Position numbers and translations under genes: made by a program. From the NCBI GenBank assembly GCA_965242895.1, contig OZ251507.1, positions 1-64,000 on the forward strand: 64,000 nucleotides of DNA, given 5' to 3'. The first letter of the stretch is position 1; each line of letters opens with the position of its first letter. Positions 51,078-59,796 of this stretch are shown here, one piece after another. Under the pieces are notes generated by a model. That model saw only the letters and a list, made by a program, of their open reading frames with translations, made no database searches and was not told where the DNA came from. Source of the DNA: CATQHL01 sp965242895 (GTDB lineage: Bacteria > Actinomycetota > Acidimicrobiia > Acidimicrobiales > CATQHL01).

Positions 51078-51779
51078 ATGAACAGAGCCGACGTGAACGA
51101 CGCTGCGATGCTGGGGGCGGACGGGGACGCAGCGCTGGCGCAGGCCGCGGACAGGGACGCCCACGGGGAGTCGCAGCGGCCTTTCGTGGCAGTGCTCGAC
51201 TACGGGATAGGCAACCTGCGCTCCGCCCAGAAGGGCCTTGAGCGGGCGGGCGCTCGAGCAGTCCTCACCGCCGAGGAAGGCGTCATCGCCGAAGCGGACG
51301 CTCTGGTGCTCCCCGGGGTGGGGGCGTTCGGCCCCTGCATGGACGCAATGGACGCATCCGGCCTGACCGGGATGGCGCAGGACGCCGTCGAAGCAGGAAC
51401 GCCGTTCCTGGCGATCTGCGTGGGGATGCAGCTGCTCTACGAAGGGTCGGAGGAGTCGCCCGGGCGGGCGGGGCTGGGGGTGATGCCCGGAGTGGTGAAG
51501 CGGCTGCCCGACGGCGTCAAGCGCCCGCAGATGCAGTGGAACCGCCTAGACGTTCTGCGCCAGAGCAGGCTGCTGGCCGCCCTGTCAGGGGAGTGGATGT
51601 ATTTTGTCCACTCCTACGCCGTCCCTCATTCCGATTATGTGACTGCTACGTGCGACTACGGGGAGGCGGTGGCGTCCGTCGTGGAGAGGGGCAGCCTCGC
51701 AGCCACGCAGTTCCACCCTGAGAAGTCGTCAGCGGCGGGGATGCGTCTGCTGGCCAACTTCGTGGACTCCTTGCGCTGA
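51078..51779 (+). CDS. hisH: Imidazole glycerol phosphate synthase, glutaminase subunit
   Basis: Releases ammonia from glutamine for HisF. FVAVLDYGIGNLRSAQKGLE opens the class I amidotransferase domain. The nucleophile Cys is in LAICVGMQLLYEGSEE, and the His/Glu pair in TQFHPEKSSA. ATG 51078 follows AGGGGG and gives a 36-residue Ala/Asp-rich lead before the conserved domain. HisA starts 4 bases after its stop. Confidence 0.93.
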   Translation: MNRADVNDAAMLGADGDAALAQAADRDAHGESQRPFVAVLDYGIGNLRSAQKGLERAGARAVLTAEEGVIAEADALVLPGVGAFGPCMDAMDASGLTGMAQDAVEAGTPFLAICVGMQLLYEGSEESPGRAGLGVMPGVVKRLPDGVKRPQMQWNRLDVLRQSRLLAALSGEWMYFVHSYAVPHSDYVTATCDYGEAVASVVERGSLAATQFHPEKSSAAGMRLLANFVDSLR

Positions 51780-51783
51780 GGGC

Positions 51784-52617
51784 ATGCTGGGCGGCGGCAT
51801 GCTGATCTATCCGGCGATCGACTTGAGCAGCGGCAGGTGCGTGCGGCTCTACCAGGGAGACTTCGCTGCGGAGACGGTCTACGACGACGACCCCGCAGGG
51901 GTGGCGGAGCGGTTCCAGGAAGAAGGCGCTCGCTGGCTGCACGTCGTCGACCTCGACGCCGCCCGGAGCGGCGAACTCGCCAACATCGAGGTGGTAGGGG
52001 CCATAGCCAAGCGGGTGGACGTGCCGGTGCAGTACGGCGGAGGGGTGCGGTCGCTGGAAGCTGTCCGCCGCCTCTTTGAGGCGGGTGTGAAGCGGCTGGT
52101 CGTCGGCACAGCGGCGCTGGAGCGGCCCGAACTGATCAGTGAGATACACGCCCTGGGTCTGGGGTCGGCGGCGCTCGGGCTCGACGTGCACGGCAGGGAA
52201 GTGGCCGTAAGAGGGTGGCGGGCAGGCAGCGGGCGCAGCATCTCGGATGTGCTGGCGGAGTCCTCCGCCAAAGAAGGCGCCGCACGCCCTGAGGTTCTGA
52301 TAGTCACACAGATCGGTCGAGACGGCACCCTGATCGGCCCGGACTGCGAACTGCTGTCTGAGGTGCTGAGCGAGACGGACATCCCGCTCATCGCCTCTGG
52401 CGGCGTCGGACGCCGTGAGCATGTCGTCGAACTCGCCGACCTGCGCAGCGGCGGGCGCCAGATAGCGGGAGCGATCGTAGGCAAAGCCCTCTACGAAGGG
52501 ACGGTGGAGTTGCGAGACCTGACGAGGGGAACCGACACCGGATGGGCGGACACCGGGGGAGCGGACACCAGAGGGGCGGACACCGGAGCGGACACCGGGG
52601 CGGCAGGCGCCCGATGA
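51784..52617 (+). CDS. hisA: ProFAR isomerase
   Basis: An Amadori isomerase of histidine synthesis with a TIM barrel. MLIYPAIDLSSGRCVRLYQG contains the catalytic Asp; VQYGGGVRS, VGTAALERP, VTQIGRDGTL (second catalytic Asp) and IASGGVG are family signatures. Starts at 51784 and 51799 are both in frame; the latter matches the usual family N-terminus. Whether it also serves TrpF chemistry (as PriA) is unlikely, since a separate trpF is present. The C-terminus carries a repeated ADTG tail (about 25 residues) encoded by GCGGACACC-type repeats. The stop overlaps hisF (ATGA). Confidence 0.93.
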   Translation: MLGGGMLIYPAIDLSSGRCVRLYQGDFAAETVYDDDPAGVAERFQEEGARWLHVVDLDAARSGELANIEVVGAIAKRVDVPVQYGGGVRSLEAVRRLFEAGVKRLVVGTAALERPELISEIHALGLGSAALGLDVHGREVAVRGWRAGSGRSISDVLAESSAKEGAARPEVLIVTQIGRDGTLIGPDCELLSEVLSETDIPLIASGGVGRREHVVELADLRSGGRQIAGAIVGKALYEGTVELRDLTRGTDTGWADTGGADTRGADTGADTGAAGAR

Positions 52618-53390
52618 CGAAGGTGGTGCGTGTCATCCCCTGCTTGGACGTGGACGCTGGGCGGGTGGTCAAGGGCGTGGAATTCGTCGACATAACCGAC
52701 GCAGGCGATCCGGTCGAGCTGGCTCGGCGTTACGACGCTGAGGGGGCGGACGAACTGGTCTTCCTGGACATCACGGCCTCTTCCGACCGACGCGACACCA
52801 CACTGGAGATCGTTCGCCGCACCGCTGAGGAGGTCTTCATACCTTTCACCATCGGCGGCGGCATACGCAGCGCCGAAGACGCTCGCAGACTGCTGCGGGC
52901 GGGCGCCGACAAGGTGTCGGTGAACACCGCAGCGGTGCAGCGCCCCGACCTGGTGAGGGAGATCGCCGAGGAGTTTGGCAGTCAGTGCGCGGTGGTGGCC
53001 ATCGACGCCCGCCGGAGCAGCCTGGGATCGCTGCCGAGCGGCTTCGAGGTGGTCACCCACGGCGGGCGCACCCCCACGGGGCGCGACGCCATCGAATGGG
53101 GGAGCGAAGCGGAGGCGCTGGGAGCCGGAGAGATACTGCTCACGTCCATGGACCGCGACGGCACCAAGGAGGGGTTCGACCTGCCTCTGACGGGCGCCAT
53201 GAGCGCTGCGGTGAACGTCCCGCTTATCGCCTCTGGCGGGGTGGGCAACCTGGATCATCTCGCAGAGGGTGTTCGGGCGGGCGCCGACGCGGTGCTGGCC
53301 GCCTCCATCTTTCACTACCGCATCCACAGCATCGCCGAGGCCAAGCGGGTGATGGCGGAGGCGGGCGTCTGCGTGCGCCCCACCTTCTGA
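52614..53390 (+). CDS. hisF: Imidazole glycerol phosphate synthase, cyclase subunit
   Basis: Cyclises PRFAR with ammonia from HisH, producing IGP and AICAR. The start ATG 52614 overlaps the hisA stop. RVIPCLDVDAGRVVKGVEF holds the first catalytic Asp, AVVAIDARR the second; FTIGGGIRS, GADKVSVNTAA, LTSMDRDGTKEG and IASGGVG are typical. 258 residues, standard length. Confidence 0.95.
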   Translation: MTKVVRVIPCLDVDAGRVVKGVEFVDITDAGDPVELARRYDAEGADELVFLDITASSDRRDTTLEIVRRTAEEVFIPFTIGGGIRSAEDARRLLRAGADKVSVNTAAVQRPDLVREIAEEFGSQCAVVAIDARRSSLGSLPSGFEVVTHGGRTPTGRDAIEWGSEAEALGAGEILLTSMDRDGTKEGFDLPLTGAMSAAVNVPLIASGGVGNLDHLAEGVRAGADAVLAASIFHYRIHSIAEAKRVMAEAGVCVRPTF

Positions 53391-53481
53391 GCAGGAGGCG
53401 CCGCCCTCAGCAGGTCGGTCAGGCGGCGTCTGCGCTGCGTCGAGCCGGTGAGCAGGGGGCGCCGCCCTCAGCGGGTCGGTC
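53389..53481. repeat. 32-bp direct repeat after hisF
   Basis: GAGCAGGAGGCGCCGCCCTC plus AGCAGGTCGGTC (53389-53420) recurs with two changes at 53450-53481. The first copy starts within the hisF stop codon. Confidence 0.85.
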
Positions 53482-53561
53482 GCTCCGGTCGCTGCGGTCG
53501 CTCCAGGGCGGCAGGGCGGTTATTCACGCAAGCCTTCGCCTCAGCAAGTAGCGTCAGTAGA

Positions 53562-53924
53562 GTGCCTCAGACGCAGCCAGACCTAAACGGGCCGACACCC
53601 GGCCCCGACGACAAGCTCCCCATCAAGATGCTGAACGACCGTGTTCTGGTGAGAATCGGGCAGTCGGAAGGAGAGAGACGCACCTCGGGGGGGATTCTGA
53701 TCCCTGCCACTGCCCAGATCGGTAAGCGTCTCACCTGGGCGGCTGTGGTGGCGGTGGGCCCCAACGTGAGAGCCATGGAGTCTGGCGACAAGGTGCTTTT
53801 CAACCCTGAAGACCGCTATGAGGTGGAGGTTCGGGGACAGGACTACGTCATATTGCGGGAGCGCGACATACACGCCGTCGCCTCGGAACGTCTGGAAGAA
53901 GGCAGCACCGGACTTTACCTGTGA
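53562..53924 (+). CDS. GroES-like co-chaperonin (Cpn10)
   Basis: A 120-residue protein from GTG 53562 (frame open further upstream). PIKMLNDRVLVRIGQSEGER, TSGGILIPATAQ and VLFNPEDRYEVEVRGQDYVI follow the Cpn10 pattern, in which P-(I/L)-(H)-DRVLV, the mobile loop SGGI(L/V)IP and the roof region are conserved. GroES normally caps GroEL and sits next to groL. Here it lies between hisF and hisI, overlapping hisI by four bases (GTGA), so it is expressed with amino acid synthesis genes. It may be a diverged second copy; no groEL is in the window. Confidence 0.85.
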   Translation: MPQTQPDLNGPTPGPDDKLPIKMLNDRVLVRIGQSEGERRTSGGILIPATAQIGKRLTWAAVVAVGPNVRAMESGDKVLFNPEDRYEVEVRGQDYVILRERDIHAVASERLEEGSTGLYL

Positions 53925-54289
53925 GCATCGAAGCCACTGCGGAGGAACTGGCGGAGGTGCGCTACGACGCCGCCGGTCTGGTGCCCGCCATCGTCCAGGA
54001 GCACTCCTCTGGGCAGGTCTTGATGATGGGATGGATGAACGCCGAGGCGCTGAGGCGCTCCCTTGAGAGCGGGCGCACCTGGTTCTGGAGCCGCTCTCGG
54101 CAGGAGTACTGGTGCAAAGGGGAAACCTCGGGCAATCGTCAGTTCGTCAAGGAGGCCTACTACGACTGCGACGGCGACACCCTTCTTTTTCGGGTGGTTC
54201 AGGAGGGCGAGGGGGCCTGCCACACGGGGGCGTGGTCGTGCTTCTATCGAGCCTTCGGGACGTCTCCCCCCTTTAACTCCTCTTCGTGA
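53921..54289 (+). CDS. hisI: Phosphoribosyl-AMP cyclohydrolase
   Basis: Opens the PR-AMP purine ring, the third step of histidine synthesis. Zinc/magnesium ligands are in YWCKGETSGN, YYDCDGDTLLF and GACHTGAWSCFYR; VLMMGWMNAEAL is the usual N-terminal signature. 122 residues, GTG start overlapping the previous stop; the next gene trpE overlaps by GTGA too. HisE and HisG are not in the window. Confidence 0.95.
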   Translation: MSIEATAEELAEVRYDAAGLVPAIVQEHSSGQVLMMGWMNAEALRRSLESGRTWFWSRSRQEYWCKGETSGNRQFVKEAYYDCDGDTLLFRVVQEGEGACHTGAWSCFYRAFGTSPPFNSSS

Positions 54290-55881
54290 GCGGTCTCCTC
54301 GCCCGCGTCATCCCCGACCGGGCGGGGTTTCGGGCCTTGGCTGCGGAGCGGCGCCTCATATCCGTCTATTGCGAGTTGGTGGCCGACCTCATCACGCCCG
54401 TGGCCGCCTTCGAGCGCATCGTGGGGCAGGAGGAGGGTTTTCTGCTGGAGTCTGTGGATCAGGGCGGGCACTGGGGACGCTTCTCCTTCCTGGGGAGGCG
54501 TCCGCTGGGGCGGATCACCGCCCGCGGCAGGCGTCTGGAGGTCGAAGGCGAGGCTCTGGAGGGGCTTCCCTGCGAGGAGGGCGTGCTGGCGGCTGTCGAA
54601 GCGCTGGCGGAGCGGTTCGGTTCTCCGATGTCTCCGATGATCGAGGGGATGCCGCCTCTTTATTCTGGGTTGGTGGGTTACCTGGGCTACGACGTGGTGC
54701 GCGAAGTGGAGAACCTGGGCAGCGGCGCTGAGGACGACCGCTCCCTGCCCGACGCTGAACTGGAGATGATCGGGCAGTTGGCGGCCTTCGACCACTGGCG
54801 TCAGCGGGTCACCCTCGTCCAGAACGTCGTCCTCCCCGAGGGTCTCGACGGGGACGCCGTCGCCATGGACGCCATGGACGGCGTGGATGCCGGCGCCGTA
54901 GACGCCATGGACGCCGTCGACGCCGCCTACGAGGAGGCTCTCGCCGGACTGGAAGAGTTTGCCTCTGCCGGCGCCGACCCTGCCTCTGAGCCTCTGCTCG
55001 ACCCGCCCCGCAGCAGCGACCCGCTGCCGGAAGTGGAGGCGAACCGCAGCGCCGAGGACTACTGCGCCGCCGTGGAGGTCGCCAAGGAGCACATCCTGGC
55101 GGGAGACATCTTTCAGGTGGTGCTCTCGCAGCGCTTCGAGTTCGACCTCGAAGCCGAGACCTTCCACTTCTACCGCGCCCTGCGCCAGATCAACCCCAGC
55201 CCCTACATGTATTTCCTGCGGACTCCTGAACTGGAACTGGCCGGCAGTTCCCCTGAGCCTTTGGTGAAGCTGAGCGGGGGGCGGATCGTTTCCCGTCCGA
55301 TAGCGGGCACCCGTCCGCGCGGGGGCAGCGAACTGGAAGACCGGCGCCTAGCGGCGGAGTTGGCGGAAGACCCTAAGGAACTCGCCGAGCACCTCATGCT
55401 CCTGGACTTGGCCCGCAACGACGTCGGAAGGGTGTGCAGGCCAGGCACCTTGGCTGTGGAGGAGGAGATGGTTCTGGAGTACTACAGCCACGTCATGCAC
55501 ATGACCTCTCAGGTCGCAGGGGTGCTGGCCGAGGGGCGCAGCGCCGTCGACCTGCTGCGGGCGACGCTTCCGGCGGGAACGGTCTCGGGGGCGCCCAAGG
55601 TGCGCGCCATGGAGATAATCGACGAGCTCGAACCCACCAAGCGGGGGCCGTACGCGGGCGTCGTGGGCTACATCGACTTTTCAGGCAACCTCGACACGGC
55701 CATCAGCATCCGCACGCTGGTGGTGAAGGAGGGACGGGCTTATCTGCAGGCGGGGGCGGGAATAGTGGCCGACAGCGACCCGTCCGCCGAGGACGCTGAG
55801 TGCCGAGCCAAGGCGAAGGCGCTCCTAGCGGCGGTTCACACTGCTCGGATGATCTCAAGGAGGGAGGCAGGCGGGACGTGA
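54286..55881 (+). CDS. trpE: Anthranilate synthase component I
   Basis: Converts chorismate to anthranilate with ammonia from TrpG. The LLES tryptophan-feedback element is at FLLESVDQGGHWGRFSF (about residue 63). The chorismate-binding core contains QVVLSQRFEFD, INPSPYMYFL, GSSPEPLVKL, IAGTRPRGG, LLDLARNDVGRV and PAGTVSGAPKVRAME. 531 residues, about 20-30 longer than usual, because of a repetitive AMDAMDGVDAGAVDAMDAVD insert (about 194-215). It starts by GTGA overlap with hisI. TrpG and TrpD are not in the window. Confidence 0.95.
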   Translation: MSGLLARVIPDRAGFRALAAERRLISVYCELVADLITPVAAFERIVGQEEGFLLESVDQGGHWGRFSFLGRRPLGRITARGRRLEVEGEALEGLPCEEGVLAAVEALAERFGSPMSPMIEGMPPLYSGLVGYLGYDVVREVENLGSGAEDDRSLPDAELEMIGQLAAFDHWRQRVTLVQNVVLPEGLDGDAVAMDAMDGVDAGAVDAMDAVDAAYEEALAGLEEFASAGADPASEPLLDPPRSSDPLPEVEANRSAEDYCAAVEVAKEHILAGDIFQVVLSQRFEFDLEAETFHFYRALRQINPSPYMYFLRTPELELAGSSPEPLVKLSGGRIVSRPIAGTRPRGGSELEDRRLAAELAEDPKELAEHLMLLDLARNDVGRVCRPGTLAVEEEMVLEYYSHVMHMTSQVAGVLAEGRSAVDLLRATLPAGTVSGAPKVRAMEIIDELEPTKRGPYAGVVGYIDFSGNLDTAISIRTLVVKEGRAYLQAGAGIVADSDPSAEDAECRAKAKALLAAVHTARMISRREAGGT

Positions 55882-55965
55882 TGGCGGGGGAGGGCGTGAT
55901 GACAGGACGGACGCGGCGCCGGGTTCAGGAAGACCCTCCAGGGTCGACGTGAAGACGGGACGGGC

Positions 55966-57000
55966 GTGAAGATGGGATCGGAGGCGGGAGGACGTCCGCC
56001 GTGGCTGGCGGACTACGAGGCTTTGAGGAACGCCTGCGGGGCGCGTCGCGGGAGGTGCTCGCTGATCGACGCCTGCGGCCCGGACGCAGAGGGTTTCCTG
56101 CAGGGTCAGCTCAGCGCTGACGTCTCGGCGCTGGAGGTCGGGGGTTCCGCTCGAACGCTGCTGCTGCACCCGGACGGGAAGCTGCACTCGGTGCTGAGCG
56201 TGCACAGGGTGGCGGAGCAGCGCTACTGGCTGGTTGCCCCAGCGGAAGGAGGGAGGCGGGCGCTGGAGCGGCTTGAGCGCTTCAAGCTGCGGACGGACTG
56301 CGAGATGCGCTTGGACGAAGTCGAGACGCTGATGGTGCTGGGGCCGCAGGCTCCGCCGCCCCCGCCTGCGGAAGAGGCGTCCGCCCCCACGGCGTCTGCC
56401 CCGCCAGCGGAAGACGGGGGAGCGCCGGCCCCGCCTGCGGCGCCGCCCCCGCCGGCGGAAGACGGGGAGGCGCCGGCGGCGGTCTGCGCTGAGCTGCACT
56501 GGGGGAGCGTGTCTGGGTGGGAGATGATCGGAGAAGTCGGAGAGGGCGGACAGGCTCTGCGAGAGTGTGCGGCGGAGGCTTTCGAGGCGCTGCGCGTCGA
56601 GATGGGGGTGCCGGCGGAAGGCGAGTTTCAGGAGGGGATGATCCCTGCCGAGTCGGGAGTGGTCGCAGAAACGGTGAGCTTCACGAAGGGCTGCTTCGTA
56701 GGACAGGAACTCGTGGCGCGTATAGACAGCAGGGGGGGAAACGTGCCCAGGAACCTCAGAGGAGTGCTGATTACAGGCGCGGGCGCGGAGCCGTCCCCCC
56801 CGCCGGCGGGGGCTGCTCTGGTGCTGGCTGACGGCTCCAAAGTTGGGGAGTTGACCAGCGTCTCCTACTCGCCGGCGCTGGGGCGCACTGCCGCCCTCGC
56901 CTATGTGCGGCGCAAGGTCGTCCCGCCCGCCCAAGTCGAGGTGCGCTGGGACGGCGGAAGCGCCCAGGCGGAGATTCGAACGCTGCCGCTCACACCGTGA
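55966..57000 (+). CDS. YgfZ/GcvT-like folate-binding protein
   Basis: A 344-residue protein with the YgfZ fingerprint KGCFVGQELVARID (K-G-C-x-x-G-Q-E). YgfZ proteins bind folate and help make or repair certain Fe-S clusters. The N-terminal lobe includes GPDAEGFLQGQLSADVSAL. A Pro/Ala/Glu-rich low-complexity insert (about 128-168) interrupts the first half. The stop overlaps the trpC start by GTGA, so it is translated with the trp genes. Why a YgfZ protein is inserted between trpE and trpC is not obvious. Confidence 0.85.
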   Translation: MKMGSEAGGRPPWLADYEALRNACGARRGRCSLIDACGPDAEGFLQGQLSADVSALEVGGSARTLLLHPDGKLHSVLSVHRVAEQRYWLVAPAEGGRRALERLERFKLRTDCEMRLDEVETLMVLGPQAPPPPPAEEASAPTASAPPAEDGGAPAPPAAPPPPAEDGEAPAAVCAELHWGSVSGWEMIGEVGEGGQALRECAAEAFEALRVEMGVPAEGEFQEGMIPAESGVVAETVSFTKGCFVGQELVARIDSRGGNVPRNLRGVLITGAGAEPSPPPAGAALVLADGSKVGELTSVSYSPALGRTAALAYVRRKVVPPAQVEVRWDGGSAQAEIRTLPLTP

Positions 57001-57788
57001 GCACCTACCTCGACGCCATCCTCGCCCACCATCGTGCGAGGGCGGCGGAAGACACCCGCAGCTTCGACACGCTCTGCGAGCGGGCCTTGGCCGCTCCGCC
57101 AGCGAAGCGGTTCGCTGACGCCCTCAGGGCGGGCTCGGAACTCTCCGTGATAGCGGAGGTGAAGCGCCGCTCCCCGTCGGCAGGGGACATCTGGAACGAC
57201 CTCGATCCCGCCGTCCTAGCTGCTGCGTACGCACAAGGAGGTGCGGCCGCCCTCTCGACGCTCACCGAGCGCCCACACTTCGGCGGATCGCCCGAAGACC
57301 TCGAAGCGGCCAGAACTGCGGGCGGAATCCCTACCCTCCGCAAGGACTTCACGGTCGACCCCAGGGACGTCTGCGACGCTCGCATCATGGGGGCTGACGC
57401 CGTGCTTCTCATCGTCTCAGCCCTAGGGAACGCAGAACTCAGGGAATTCCTTTCGCTGGCCGAGGAGTTGGGCATGGACGCCCTCGTGGAAGTGCACGAC
57501 AGCGAGGAGATCGACAGGGCGGCGGCGGCGGGGGCGCAGCTAGTAGGGGTCAACCAGCGCGACCTGCGCAGTTTCAAGGTCGACCGCAGGCGCGCAGCCG
57601 CTCTGGCTCCCCGTCTCCCCCCCGATGCGGTGAGCGTGGCGGAATCGGGAATACGAGGGAGGCAGGACGCAGAAGCTGCCGCTGAGGCGGGCTACGACGC
57701 TGTGCTGGTAGGGGAGTCGCTCCTAAGACAGCGGGAGACCGCCCACGTAGCGGCAGCCATCGCCGAACTGCGTATCCCCAGAAGGTAA
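56997..57788 (+). CDS. trpC: Indole-3-glycerol phosphate synthase
   Basis: Closes the indole ring from CdRP. The catalytic lysines are in VIAEVKRRSPSAGDI and PTLRKDFTVDP, with LVGVNQRDLRSF and VAESGIRG as typical active-site loops. 263 residues; GTG start overlapping the ygfZ-like stop. TrpF follows 11 bases after. Confidence 0.95.
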   Translation: MSTYLDAILAHHRARAAEDTRSFDTLCERALAAPPAKRFADALRAGSELSVIAEVKRRSPSAGDIWNDLDPAVLAAAYAQGGAAALSTLTERPHFGGSPEDLEAARTAGGIPTLRKDFTVDPRDVCDARIMGADAVLLIVSALGNAELREFLSLAEELGMDALVEVHDSEEIDRAAAAGAQLVGVNQRDLRSFKVDRRRAAALAPRLPPDAVSVAESGIRGRQDAEAAAEAGYDAVLVGESLLRQRETAHVAAAIAELRIPRR

Positions 57789-57799
57789 GGTTGAGTGCG

Positions 57800-58471
57800 A
57801 TGTTCGTAAAAATTTGCGGAATTACCAGCGAAAACGACGGGCTGATGGCCGTAGCTATGGGGGCTGACGCCTTGGGGTTCCTGTTCGCCCCTTCGCCGCG
57901 GCGGATTTCCCCGACGAAGGCGGCCGAAATCGCCAGGCGCCTGCCCACGGACGTCCTCACGGTGGGGGTGTTCCGCAACGAAGCCCCTCGGAACGTCATA
58001 GACATCATCACCAAGACGAGGCTGCGGGCGGCACAGCTGCACGGCCAGGAGTCGCCCCAGGTCACCAAGGCGATCCGAGCCGAGGTGCCGATGGTGATCA
58101 AGGCGTTCCCGGCCACCTCCCGCGAACTGGAAAGGGCGGGAAGCTACGGAGCCGACGTCGTGCTGATTGACGCTGAGCAGCCCGGCACGGGCGAGGTGTT
58201 CGACTGGGCGCTGGCTGAGCGTTCCGCTGGGGGGCGACGTGTGATACTGGCGGGCGGCCTCACCCCGGAGAACGTTGCGGCAGCGATCGAGCAGACCCAG
58301 CCCTGGGGGGTGGACGTGTCCTCTGGCGTGGAATCCGCCCCGGGGCACAAAGACCCTCGACTAGTGCGTCGTTTCGTGATGGCAGCCAAGGCGAAAGAGC
58401 ACCCTTCGAGGGAGCCGCGGGACTACAAAAAGTCCATCTACGACTGGCGGGATATGGGGGGGAACGTTTGA
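57800..58471 (+). CDS. trpF: Phosphoribosylanthranilate isomerase
   Basis: Amadori rearrangement of PRA to CdRP. MFVKICGIT with the catalytic Cys, GADALGFLFAPSPRRI, VGVFRN, LHGQE and ILAGGLTPEN are standard. The start is ATG 57800 with AAGG upstream; an in-frame TTG at 57791 is possible. About 223 residues. The C-terminus extends past the barrel (about 20 polar residues) and overlaps the trpB start by TTGA. Confidence 0.95.
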   Translation: MFVKICGITSENDGLMAVAMGADALGFLFAPSPRRISPTKAAEIARRLPTDVLTVGVFRNEAPRNVIDIITKTRLRAAQLHGQESPQVTKAIRAEVPMVIKAFPATSRELERAGSYGADVVLIDAEQPGTGEVFDWALAERSAGGRRVILAGGLTPENVAAAIEQTQPWGVDVSSGVESAPGHKDPRLVRRFVMAAKAKEHPSREPRDYKKSIYDWRDMGGNV

Positions 58472-59796
58472 GAACCCCCGAAGCCGAGCCCTGGAGGATG
58501 GGGGAGCCGTCGGCTGCGGGGAGGTTCGGGGAATTCGGCGGCTGCTTCGTGCCGGAGACGCTCGTTCCGGCCTGTCAGGAGCTAGAAGCCGCCTTCAGGG
58601 AAGCGTGGGGAGAAGAGGCCTTCCGTAAGGAACTAGACCGGCTCCTGGCGGACTACGCGGGGCGTCCCTCTCCGCTCACGCTCTGCGAACGGCTTTCGGC
58701 GGAGTTGGGGGTTCGGGTGCTGCTCAAGCGGGAAGACCTCAACCACACGGGCTCTCACAAGATCAACAACGTGATCGGCCAGGCGCTGCTGGCGAGACGC
58801 ATGGGCAAGAACAGGCTGGTGGCGGAGACTGGGGCGGGTCAGCACGGCGTGGCGACCGCCACCGCCGCTTCCCTCTTCGGCATGGAATGCACGGTCTACA
58901 TGGGGGAAGTGGACGTCGCCCGCCAGGAGCTGAACGTCTACCGCATGCGCCTGCTGGGCGCTGAGGTTCGTTCGGTCTCCTCCGGCAGCCGCACCCTCAA
59001 GGACGCCATAAACGAGACGCTGCGCGACTGGGTGGCGAGCGTGGAGACCACCCACTACTGCCTGGGCTCGGTGATGGGGCCGCACCCGTACCCGTGGATG
59101 GTGCGAGAGCTGCACAGGGTGATCGGCAGCGAAGCCCGACGCCAGTGCCTAGAGAGCATTGGCGGGCTTCCCGACGTGGTGACGGCCTGCGTCGGGGGCG
59201 GCTCGAACGCGGCGGGCATCTTCAGCGGTTTCGCCGACGACGCCCGCACCGAACTCGTGGGGGTGGAACCGGCGGGAGGGGCGGCCGTGGGCAAGGGGTC
59301 GCCTGGGGTGCTGCACGGCTCGCGCTCATTCCTGCTCCAGGACGAGTTCGGACAGGTCACCGAAGCGCAGTCGGTCTCTGCCGGCCTGGATTATCCGGGG
59401 GTCGGGCCGGAGCACTCACACCTGGCTAAGACGGGGCGGGCGCGCTACGAAAGCGTGACAGACGACGAGGTGCTGGAGGCCTTCGGGCTGCTGGCGCGCA
59501 CCGAGGGCATCATCCCGGCGCTGGAGCCTGCCCACGCCCTGGCCTGGGTGAGCCGCCAGCGCGAGGAGTTGGCGGGCAAGACGGTGCTCCTGAACCTCTC
59601 AGGGCGAGGCGACAAGGACACGGAGTTGGTCATGCGGCTGACGGACGGCGGCGGGGACGGCGGGGGCGGAGGCGGGGCAGGCGAGAGCGCAGGCGGAGGC
59701 CAGAGCACAGACGGCGCAGACGCCAGCGAGAGCGCAGGCGGGGGCGGCGCAGGCGGAGGCGACGGCGAGGCGGAGGGGCGGCGCCGGGCGGGATGA
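58468..59796 (+). CDS. trpB: Tryptophan synthase beta chain
   Basis: Joins indole and serine using PLP. The Schiff-base lysine is in HTGSHKINNVIGQALLARR; ETGAGQHGVATA, GGGSNAAGIF and NLSGRGDKD are PLP-binding or active-site signatures. It starts at TTG 58468 overlapping trpF; an ATG at 58498 is an alternative. The ordinary enzyme ends near VMRLTDGG; a 45-residue Gly/Ser/Ala/Asp-rich tail follows, absent from most TrpB. TrpA overlaps by ATGA. Confidence 0.95.
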   Translation: MRTPEAEPWRMGEPSAAGRFGEFGGCFVPETLVPACQELEAAFREAWGEEAFRKELDRLLADYAGRPSPLTLCERLSAELGVRVLLKREDLNHTGSHKINNVIGQALLARRMGKNRLVAETGAGQHGVATATAASLFGMECTVYMGEVDVARQELNVYRMRLLGAEVRSVSSGSRTLKDAINETLRDWVASVETTHYCLGSVMGPHPYPWMVRELHRVIGSEARRQCLESIGGLPDVVTACVGGGSNAAGIFSGFADDARTELVGVEPAGGAAVGKGSPGVLHGSRSFLLQDEFGQVTEAQSVSAGLDYPGVGPEHSHLAKTGRARYESVTDDEVLEAFGLLARTEGIIPALEPAHALAWVSRQREELAGKTVLLNLSGRGDKDTELVMRLTDGGGDGGGGGGAGESAGGGQSTDGADASESAGGGGAGGGDGEAEGRRRAG

